Assembly: GCA_963642995.1 (NCBI GenBank)
Contig: CAVIIZ010000002.1
Coordinates: 86,234-150,233, forward strand
From: CAVAWX01 sp963642995
GTDB taxonomy: Bacteria > Actinomycetota > Coriobacteriia > Coriobacteriales > QAMH01
Direction of reading: 5' to 3'
Length of the DNA stretch: 64,000 bases
Both the position numbers and the translations under genes were made by a program. The notes below the pieces were generated by a model that saw nothing but the letters and a program-made list of their open reading frames with translations, ran no database searches and was not told where the DNA came from. Positions 1 to 6,750 of the stretch are shown here, one piece after another; positions within the stretch are counted from its first letter, which is position 1, and each line of letters starts with the position of its first letter.

Positions 1-300
1 GGCGTCGACATGCGCATCGACGAGGAGGCCGTGCCCGTGCACGAGCAGGTGCGCGGCGCATGCGAGATGCTGGGATACGACGTGTTCCAGGTGGCCAACG
101 AGGGAAAGATGGTCTGCGTCGTCGCGCCCGAGGCGGCAGACGCGGCGCTTCGCGCAATGCGCGAGGACCGCTACGGCGCCGAGGCCGCCATCGTGGGCGA
201 GGTCGTGGAAGGCGACGGGCGCGTCTTCTTGCGCACCTCCTTCGGTTCGGAGCGCATCCTCGACATGCTCGTGGGCGAGCAGCTGCCGCGCATCTGCTGA
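1..300 (+). CDS. hypE: Hydrogenase maturation protein HypE, C-terminal part (gene starts before the window)
   Basis: The frame is open from the first base, so only about the last 99 residues are present. The segment has the HypE C-terminal signature: VANEGK followed by VVAPEAA, then GEVVEGDGRVFLRT, GSERILDML and the terminal PRIC. The last residue, Cys, is the known carrier of the thiocarbamoyl/thiocyanate group that HypE makes from HypF-supplied carbamoyl and passes to HypCD for the Fe(CN)2CO centre of [NiFe] hydrogenases. Its presence indicates an active protein. It is consistent with the ech hydrogenase genes at 35-41 kb, although other hydrogenases may also be its clients. Confidence 0.93.
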   Translation, partial: GVDMRIDEEAVPVHEQVRGACEMLGYDVFQVANEGKMVCVVAPEAADAALRAMREDRYGAEAAIVGEVVEGDGRVFLRTSFGSERILDMLVGEQLPRIC

Positions 301-301
301 G

Positions 302-490
302 GACGCGTTTCGAGGCGCTTTTCCCAGGGCCATGGCGACGAACGCGTATTCCGCCACCGACAACGGGCGACGGCACGCTGGCCACTTCCGTTTCCTACGA
401 CGTGCAGCCTTGCGCCTTCGCGAACAAGACGGCGGACAAGAAGCTGACCGTCTCGAAGAGAGGGGGGGGTCGACCACCTTGCGGCGGGCT
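302..490 (+). pseudogene. Decayed, frameshifted fragment of a Spy0128/FctA-like pilin isopeptide domain
   Basis: No intact gene lies between hypE and the next gene. Reading from 332 gives MATNAYSATDN. Dropping one base near 364-366 continues as GDGTLATSVSYD, then AFANKTADKKLTVSK, before a run of eight G at 462-469. The pattern (Y-x-A-T-D-N-G-D-G-T-L, SYD, F-x-N, LTVSK) matches the C-terminal strand motif of the isopeptide-forming pilin domains of Gram-positive adhesins, where the Asn in FxN forms the bond. There is no start, signal peptide or LPXTG sorting signal. I read it as a relic of a larger surface protein; chance similarity is possible. Confidence 0.42.
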
Positions 491-525
491 TTTCAGGAAG
501 CATGCTGTGAAACGCGCTTCTTGGG

Positions 526-1314
526 TCAGCCTTTTTCCGCGGCGCTTTGCGTGCTGTCTTGTTTGGCGAGCGCCGCGTCGGCCTTGTCCTTGTCGCGCGT
601 CCAGCGGGCGTACAGCGTCATGTCGTGGTCTACCTCGAGGGGGAAGGTGATCTGCGTCTGGTAGGTCGTGTCCGTGTACCATCCGGCGAAATAGCGCCCC
701 GAAATGGTAGGCTCGCGCGGCGCCATGATGAGCGTGCCCGTCTTCACCTCCTGGGACTCGACCAGCGAACCGCCGTTCGTCTCGTAGGAAACCGTGTAGC
801 GCACGTTCGATTCCGCGACGAGACGCGAGTTCTGCACCCAGACATAGCCTACCCCCGCAAGCGCGGCCAGCAAGACGAGCACGACGAGCCCGACGAGCAC
901 TTTGCTGCCCGTGCGCATCCCTGTGCGCGCCTCGACGGGCGCGGGCTCGGCGTATGCGGGCTGCGGGGCGTCCATGTAGGGGAGGGGCTCGAAGGGTTGC
1001 CGTTCTTGCGCGCAAAAGGCGGCGTCTGCGGAGAAGGCGGGCAAGTCGGCCGGCGCGAAGGGGTCGTCCACATCATCCGGGGCGTCTGCCTCGTCCACGT
1101 CATCTGCAACGTCTGCCGCGTCCAATGTGGGGATGAGATCCGCGCGCAGTCTCGCTGCAGCTCGCGTTTCTGCGATGCCCGCAGCGGCCGCGTCGCCGGC
1201 GCCCGTCTCGTCGAAACGGGCGCCCGCGCCCGCGCAGTCCTCGGCCGGCTCGCCGCACACGGGGCATCCCAAAGCGCCCGGCGCGAGCGCGGCTCCGCAG
1301 CGTCTGCAGTTCAT
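526..1314 (-). CDS. Zinc-ribbon membrane protein with an InlB-type external repeat
   Basis: The protein has 262 residues. The N-terminus (about residues 1-22) is a zinc ribbon, CRRC then CPVC, as in zf-ribbon membrane proteins. An Asp/Ala-rich linker follows, then one transmembrane helix at about 135-158 (GSKVLVGLVVLVLL). Outside it is one Listeria-Bacteroides (InlB B / Flg_new) repeat, from YTVSYETNGGS to AGWYTDT and LYARW. This implies a cytoplasmic zinc ribbon and an extracytoplasmic beta-repeat. The start chosen is the ATG preceded by GAGG at five bases; a GTG two codons earlier is also possible. The gene begins just downstream of the hydratase stop on the same strand, so the two are probably co-transcribed. 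Function unknown. Confidence 0.8.
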   Translation of the reverse strand: MNCRRCGAALAPGALGCPVCGEPAEDCAGAGARFDETGAGDAAAAGIAETRAAARLRADLIPTLDAADVADDVDEADAPDDVDDPFAPADLPAFSADAAFCAQERQPFEPLPYMDAPQPAYAEPAPVEARTGMRTGSKVLVGLVVLVLLAALAGVGYVWVQNSRLVAESNVRYTVSYETNGGSLVESQEVKTGTLIMAPREPTISGRYFAGWYTDTTYQTQITFPLEVDHDMTLYARWTRDKDKADAALAKQDSTQSAAEKG

Positions 1315-1327
1315 CGGCACCTCGCCT

Positions 1328-3640
1328 TCAGCGCTGTTTCGCGCGGTTGTAGTTGATCAGGCAGCCCGCCATGACGATTTTTCGCTCCTCGGCAGTCATG
1401 GGCGCGATGGAAAGGCCGATGCGCACGGGCGCGGCGGATGCATCGCCGCCTCTCACGACCCATGCCTCGATGCTTTCCAGCGCGTCCGTGTCGAGCGCCT
1501 TGCGAATCCCGGGCACGAAGACCCAGTCGCCCACTTCGAGCAGCGCCAGGTCGCCTGCGTAGTGCAGGGGCAGCATGCCCCAGTTCATGCAGTTCGAGCG
1601 GTAGCGCTTCGTCGCGTATTCGGAGACTATGTTGGCAAGTCCTCCCAGCACGCGCTGGCAGCTGGCCGCCTGCTCGCGTGCCGAGCCGTCGCCCGGGCGC
1701 CTGGCGTAGATGGTGCTGCCCACCTCGACCTCGCCGGCCTCCACGCCCGCATAGCCCTCGACGCCGCGCACCGCGCGCAGCACCTCGTCCAGCTCCACGG
1801 GCAGCTGGCCGGCCTGCCGCGCCTGCTCCAGCTCCCGCACTTCCTTTGCCCGTGCGACGTATCCCGGGTCGCGGCGCGAGAGGGTGAACTCGGCGAGCCC
1901 CAGCGGGTTGGAGCGATAGCTCGACGTCTCGCCGGAGGGAATCAGCTCGTCGGTGGTGGTCACCTCGTCTTCGATCTTCGAGCACAGCTTCAGCAGCACA
2001 TGCTCGCCCAGCGGCTCCTGCTTCGGCCAGTCCTTGATGTTGGGCCCGTAGCGCAGCTCGTGGGAAGGGCGCGCGTCCCCGAAGCCGCGGTAGACGCGTG
2101 CGCGGTAGGAGCTGTCGTCGAAGGTGTAGTCGTCGGGCAGGCCCTCGAAGGCGCCCTCGAGCTCGGCGGCGCTCGTCAGCTTGCCGCCTGCCGCCGCCGT
2201 GGCCGCGATCGAGCGCGCGTCCATGAGCGCGACGGCCGCCATCTGCCCGTCTCCCGGTTTCGAGCCCTCGCGGTTGGGGAAGTTGCGCGTGGCGTGCCGC
2301 ACGGACAAGGCGTTGTTGGCCGGGGTGTCGCCCGCGCCGAAGCAAGGCCCGCAAAACGCCGTGCGCACGATGGCGCCCGCGTCCATGAGGTCGGCCAGGC
2401 ACCCCCGGCGGTCCAGTTCGGTGAAGACCGGCTGGCTGGCGGGGTAGACCGACAGGTAGAACTCGCCGGCGCCGCAGCTTTCGCCCTTCAGGGCGCTCGC
2501 GGCGGCGATGATGTTTGACCAGGTGCCGCCCGCGCAACCCGCGATCACGCCCTGCTGCACCTGCAGGCGCCCGTCGTCTCCCACCTTGTCGCGCAAGGTG
2601 AAGGCGGCGCGGCCTTCTGCCACCTCGGCGGCGCGCCTTTCTGTTTCATGCAAGATATCGTCGAGGTTTTCATAGAGCTCGTCGATCTCGTAGGCGTTGG
2701 AGGGGTGGAAGGGCATGGCGACCATGGGCTTCACCGTCGAGAGGTCCACCTCGACGCAGCCGTCGTAATAGGCCAGGGGAGCCGGGTCGAGCTGCTCGAA
2801 CTCCTCGCCGCGCCCGTGCGTCTCCAGCCAAGACCTGGTCTGCCCGTCGGTGCGCCACACCGACGACAGGCAGGTCGTCTCCGTGGTCATCACGTCGATG
2901 CCGTTGCGGTAGTCGCACGAAAGCGCGCCCACGCCCGGCCCCACGAACTCCATGACCTTGTTCTTCACGTAGCCGCACCCGTAGACCGCCCTGATGATGG
3001 AAAGCGCCACGTCCATAGGGCCTACCCAGGGCTTGGGCGCCCCCTTCAGGTAGACGGCCACGACCTCGGGGCTTTCCACGTCCCAGGTGTCGCCCAGCAG
3101 CTGCTTGTCCAGCTCGCCGCCGCCCTCGCCCACGGCCATGGCGCCCAGCGCGCCGTAGCGGGTGTGGCTGTCCGATCCCAAGATCATCTTGCCCGGCGCG
3201 GCGAACTTTTCGCGCATGAACTGGTGTATGACGGCGATGTGGGGCGGGACGTAGATGCCGCCGTACTTCACCGCGGCCGAAAGCCCGAAGAGATGGTCGT
3301 CGTCGTTGATGGTGCCGCCCACCGCGCACAGCGAGTTGTGGCAGCAGGTGAGCACGTAGGGCAGGGGGAAGCGCTCCATGCCGGAGGCCCGCGCCGTCTG
3401 GATGATGCCCACGTAGGTGATGTCGTGGCTGGCCATCGCGTCGAATTTCACGCGCACGATGCCGTCCGAGCCGTCGCCTGCGTCATGGGCGGCCAGTGTC
3501 CGGTGCGCGATCGTGCCCGTCCGCGCCCGCTTCTCGTCTGCCTCGCCGCCGGCAAGCGCCTGTACGCGGGCGCTGTCCGCCGCCTCGACAAGCTCTGTGC
3601 CCCCCACCAGGTAGACGCCTGCGTCGTGCAATGTGACCAT
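1328..3640 (-). CDS. Aconitase-family hydratase (YbhJ-like)
   Basis: The protein has 770 residues, in the size range of YbhJ-type hydratases and shorter than AcnA (about 890). Aconitase-fold signatures are visible: GSDSHTRYGALG, the Cys pair of FCGPCFGAGDTPANN for the [4Fe-4S] cluster, and the C-terminal swivel segment ending RYRSNCMNWGMLPL. The usual GSCTNS cluster segment is replaced by AGCAGGTWSN; the Cys is kept and the neighbours differ, so the substrate may not be citrate. The start is the ATG after AGAGG at eight bases. The frame stays open further upstream, but that part has no family similarity. A TATACT box lies at 3701-3706 on this strand. Confidence 0.82.
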   Translation of the reverse strand: MVTLHDAGVYLVGGTELVEAADSARVQALAGGEADEKRARTGTIAHRTLAAHDAGDGSDGIVRVKFDAMASHDITYVGIIQTARASGMERFPLPYVLTCCHNSLCAVGGTINDDDHLFGLSAAVKYGGIYVPPHIAVIHQFMREKFAAPGKMILGSDSHTRYGALGAMAVGEGGGELDKQLLGDTWDVESPEVVAVYLKGAPKPWVGPMDVALSIIRAVYGCGYVKNKVMEFVGPGVGALSCDYRNGIDVMTTETTCLSSVWRTDGQTRSWLETHGRGEEFEQLDPAPLAYYDGCVEVDLSTVKPMVAMPFHPSNAYEIDELYENLDDILHETERRAAEVAEGRAAFTLRDKVGDDGRLQVQQGVIAGCAGGTWSNIIAAASALKGESCGAGEFYLSVYPASQPVFTELDRRGCLADLMDAGAIVRTAFCGPCFGAGDTPANNALSVRHATRNFPNREGSKPGDGQMAAVALMDARSIAATAAAGGKLTSAAELEGAFEGLPDDYTFDDSSYRARVYRGFGDARPSHELRYGPNIKDWPKQEPLGEHVLLKLCSKIEDEVTTTDELIPSGETSSYRSNPLGLAEFTLSRRDPGYVARAKEVRELEQARQAGQLPVELDEVLRAVRGVEGYAGVEAGEVEVGSTIYARRPGDGSAREQAASCQRVLGGLANIVSEYATKRYRSNCMNWGMLPLHYAGDLALLEVGDWVFVPGIRKALDTDALESIEAWVVRGGDASAAPVRIGLSIAPMTAEERKIVMAGCLINYNRAKQR

Positions 3641-3815
3641 CGGGTTTTCCTCTCGCCTTGAATTCGCGGATCGCCGTGAAACGCCGTCATGTCTCCTGCA
3701 AGTATACCCGCCCTGCGGCCGCGCTCGCGGCGGTTGTCGCCGAAGGCGGAAACGGCATGCGCGCGCCGTATGCGGGATGCTAAGATAGCGCGTCGCGAAA
3801 GACGAGGAGGCAGAG

Positions 3816-5174
3816 ATGGCCGGACATCCCGGAAAAGAAAACGAGACGACGGAGAACGGCGCCGCTTCGGGCAAGGACGTGAAAAACGGCGCGGCGCCCG
3901 AAGGGGGGCATGAGGCCCGTTCCCAGGCGAAGGCCGGGGAAAAACGCCCCGTCGTGGACAACGAGGGCAAGCTGCGCTTCGAGGTCGAGGGCCGCGACCC
4001 GAACGACCACGAGTTCGGCTACCTGAAGCACCGCCGCGACGAGCGTCTGGCGTTTCGCTGGAAGGACATGAGCCGCTGGCAGCACAAGCGCATGGTGCTC
4101 TCGCTCGTCTTGGTCATCGGCTTGGGGCTCGCCTTCCTCGCGGCCGCCTGCGCGCATGTCTACATCGCCAACCAGGCGAGCGCGAAATCCTGGGACGACT
4201 ACATGGGCGCGCAGGCCGCCGCGCAAAACCAGCAGCGCTACGACGAGCTCGCGGCGTCCGGGCGCATGGACGGCGCGACCCATGTGCGCTGCGCGGTCTA
4301 TCTCTCGCAGGTCCATTCCATCGACATGGCAGACTCCTCCTACCAGGTCTCCGTCATCGCGGGCTACCGCTGGACGGGCGACGCCTCCTACGACTTCTCG
4401 CAACCCGGCACCGTCACCTTCTACCGCGGCGTGGTCAACCAGACCTCCGTCATGGACGAGTCGCACGAGGGCGCAACGAACTACCAGCTGGTAAAGTACG
4501 TCGTCACCATCACCAAGGACTACGACACCACCTGCTTTCCGCTGGGCAAGCACCTCATGCGCATCATCCTCGAGCCCGGCCAAGGCGTCGACAAGCTCGT
4601 CTTCGAGCCCGATGCCGAGGCCTCCGGAGCCAACCGCGACCTCGACGTCAGCGGCTTCAACCTGACGAACTACGGCGTCACCCGCGTCGTCTACGAGTTC
4701 GACCACGACCTGCTCAACCCCTCCACCGATTCCTTCGGCGACGAGAAGAACTACAAGACCGAGGTCATGGCGGCGTTCACCATGGAGCGCGCCGACGTCG
4801 GCATGTACTTCGAGTGCTTCATCGCCTTGTTCGGCACGCTGGCGTGGATCGTCTTGTGCCTCTACATCTGCACCTACCGTCGCATCGACCCGCTCACGAT
4901 GATCTCGGCGGCGTTCTTCGGCGCGGTCTCCAACGTGCTCGCAGGGGCCGCCAAGGTGCCCTTGTCGCTGTCGTTTGGCCTGCTCATCTACGGCAATCTC
5001 TTCGGCATCGCCCTCATCATCGCGGGCACCGCCATCGTCATATCCATCAACACGCTGCGAAAGGACATCGGCAGCCGCGCGTTCGCGCATTACTACGGCC
5101 GCCTCATGATGAAGGTGTTCATCGTCATGGCGGTGCTGGGCAACATCGCGCTGCCGTTGTGCGCGGTGCTCTAG
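3816..5174 (+). CDS. Membrane protein with an external beta-domain and four C-terminal helices (channel-like or DUF4436-like topology)
   Basis: The protein has 452 residues. Residues 1-90 are a charged cytoplasmic region and one helix spans about 92-114. An external domain follows at about 115-328, then four helices at about 331-353, 360-382, 386-412 and 430-452. In the external domain, VHSIDMADSSYQVSV, AGYRWTGD and the later FPLGKHLMRIILE recall the strand pattern of pentameric ligand-gated channel domains (a D...Y/F-x-V-x-x...W strand, then a FP-x-D-x-Q-like segment). The overall order (helix, soluble domain, helices beginning with an R-R-x-x-P loop) also resembles mycobacterial DUF4436. 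The start is firm: GAGGAGG at seven bases. It stands alone, and its function is unknown. Confidence 0.72.
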   Translation: MAGHPGKENETTENGAASGKDVKNGAAPEGGHEARSQAKAGEKRPVVDNEGKLRFEVEGRDPNDHEFGYLKHRRDERLAFRWKDMSRWQHKRMVLSLVLVIGLGLAFLAAACAHVYIANQASAKSWDDYMGAQAAAQNQQRYDELAASGRMDGATHVRCAVYLSQVHSIDMADSSYQVSVIAGYRWTGDASYDFSQPGTVTFYRGVVNQTSVMDESHEGATNYQLVKYVVTITKDYDTTCFPLGKHLMRIILEPGQGVDKLVFEPDAEASGANRDLDVSGFNLTNYGVTRVVYEFDHDLLNPSTDSFGDEKNYKTEVMAAFTMERADVGMYFECFIALFGTLAWIVLCLYICTYRRIDPLTMISAAFFGAVSNVLAGAAKVPLSLSFGLLIYGNLFGIALIIAGTAIVISINTLRKDIGSRAFAHYYGRLMMKVFIVMAVLGNIALPLCAVL

Positions 5175-5225
5175 GCGCGCGGGCGCTTTCACGATGAACG
5201 CGGCGCGCGCCTTCGGAGGTCGGCC

Positions 5226-6206
5226 ATGAGCCGTTTCGCCATTGGTGTGATATCCGCCCTGGTCGGCGCCCTGTTCTGGGGTTTTTCCGGCACCTGCGCG
5301 CAGTTCCTGAACACGGGCTACGACATCTCGCCGCTGTTTGTCGTGCTCGTGCGCAACGCCGGCGCCGCCCTCCTGTTCGCCGTCCCGCTCTTCTCCCGCA
5401 GGGCGCAGGTGGCCGAGATGGCGGCAGACCGCTCGTGCTGGCCACGGTTTCTCCTGTTCTCCATCGTGGGCGTGCTCATGTGCGAGACGGTCTACATCGT
5501 CGCGATCGCCTACACGAACGCGGGCACGGCCACGGTCTTGCAGTCGCTCAACGTCGTCTTCGTGCTCGTCTACGTGTGCGTGCGCGCGCGCCGCCTGCCG
5601 CGCCTGTTCGAGTGCCTGGGGGTTGTCCTCGCGCTCGTGGCCACCGTCTTGATTGCCACGAAAGGCGACCTGTCCTCGTTGTCCATCCCGCTTGCCGGGC
5701 TGGTCTTCGGCTTGATGGACGCCCTTGCCGTGGCCGTCTACGTGCTCGCCCCCAAGCCCCTGTTCGAGCGCTGGTCGAGCATGCCCGTCGTCTGCGCGGG
5801 GATGATCGTCTCGGGAGCCGCCATCGTCTGCGTCTGGTGCGTCGGGTGCGCGCTCTCGCCGGCGTTTCCGGGCATTGCGTGGTTGTTTTCCGTGCCCAAA
5901 CTCGACGCCGCCGGCGTGGCCGCCCTTCTCGCGATGCTTTTCGTGGGGACCTTCGCGGCCTTCGGACTCTATCTTTACGGCGTGTCCATCGTGGGCGGGG
6001 TCAACGGCAGCTTGCTGGGGTCTGCCGAGCCTCTCGCCGCCTCGGTTCTGGCCACGTGCTGGCTGGGCACGGTTTTTTCCTGGGCGGACTGGGTCGGGCT
6101 CGTCTTGATGGTGGCGACCATATTCCTCGTGGCCTTGCAGCCGAGCGAATCCGAGGGCCTCCGCCGCCGAAGCCGGATGCGCGGGTGCGAAAAAGAAGGA
6201 AACTGA
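5226..6206 (+). CDS. EamA/DMT-family transporter
   Basis: The protein has 326 residues and about ten hydrophobic segments arranged as two EamA repeats. The first (about 1-140) begins ALVGALFWGFSGTCAQ and contains the NAGTATVLQSLNVVFV helix. The second (about 150-310) includes GLMDALAVAVYVLAP and GVNGSLLGSAEPLAASV, the conserved A-x-x-E-P helix end of the drug/metabolite transporter superfamily. Members export or import amino acids, nucleotides or small metabolites across the inner membrane; the substrate cannot be read from sequence. The start follows GGAGG with good spacing. The gene sits 14 bases before queD on the same strand, but no functional link is evident. Confidence 0.88.
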   Translation: MSRFAIGVISALVGALFWGFSGTCAQFLNTGYDISPLFVVLVRNAGAALLFAVPLFSRRAQVAEMAADRSCWPRFLLFSIVGVLMCETVYIVAIAYTNAGTATVLQSLNVVFVLVYVCVRARRLPRLFECLGVVLALVATVLIATKGDLSSLSIPLAGLVFGLMDALAVAVYVLAPKPLFERWSSMPVVCAGMIVSGAAIVCVWCVGCALSPAFPGIAWLFSVPKLDAAGVAALLAMLFVGTFAAFGLYLYGVSIVGGVNGSLLGSAEPLAASVLATCWLGTVFSWADWVGLVLMVATIFLVALQPSESEGLRRRSRMRGCEKEGN

Positions 6207-6220
6207 GAGGGGATTTCACC

Positions 6221-6640
6221 ATGTACGAACTCGAGACGTCTGCCACCTTCGACGCGGCGCATTTCCTGTCCGACTACCACGGCAAGTGCGAGAACCTGCA
6301 CGGGCATTGCTGGAGGGTCGTCGTGCGCATCGCCGCCGAGGAGCTGGGGGATGCGGGCGAGCGCCGCGGCATGGTGCGCGATTTCGCCGAGTTCAAAGCC
6401 ATAGTGCGCGAGGAGGTCGCGGCCTTCGACCACACCTTTCTCGTCGAGGAGGGCACTTTGCGCCCCGCGACCGTGGAAGCGCTCGAGGCCGAGGGCTTCA
6501 CCTTGACGGTGCTGCCGTTTCGCACGACGGCCGAAAACCTCGCCCGCTGCCTGTCCGATCGCCTTTTCGCGCGCGGCTTGCCCGTGCAAAGCGTCGAATG
6601 CGACGAGACGGCCGCCAACCGGGCGCTCTATCGGCCTTGA
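6221..6640 (+). CDS. queD: 6-carboxytetrahydropterin synthase-like protein (QueD/PTPS family)
   Basis: The protein has 139 residues, a usual QueD length. It carries the zinc-binding histidines in FDAAHFL and HGHCW, the catalytic Cys in GKCENLHGH (the CxxxHGH pattern of QueD), the Glu of ELETSATFDAAHF and a C-terminal ECDETAANRA segment. QueD converts 7,8-dihydroneopterin triphosphate to 6-carboxytetrahydropterin in preQ0/queuosine synthesis. The start is an ATG just after the transporter stop, preceded by GAGAGGGG. No other queuosine genes (queC, queE, queF) are in the window, so the pathway assignment rests on the family alone. Confidence 0.9.
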   Translation: MYELETSATFDAAHFLSDYHGKCENLHGHCWRVVVRIAAEELGDAGERRGMVRDFAEFKAIVREEVAAFDHTFLVEEGTLRPATVEALEAEGFTLTVLPFRTTAENLARCLSDRLFARGLPVQSVECDETAANRALYRP

Positions 6641-6750
6641 TACGGGGATTTGCGAAACCCCGCGTCCGCGCATGCACCACGTGCGGGTAAACTACATGGG
6701 TGTTTCGTCGGATGCTTTTCGGGACGGGAAGAAGAGAAAAGAGGCATGCA

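Noticed and set aside
3641..3970. An N-terminal extension of the aconitase-like protein by about 110 residues
   Set aside because: The extension has no family similarity and no ribosome site, whereas the chosen ATG has a good one and gives the expected length.
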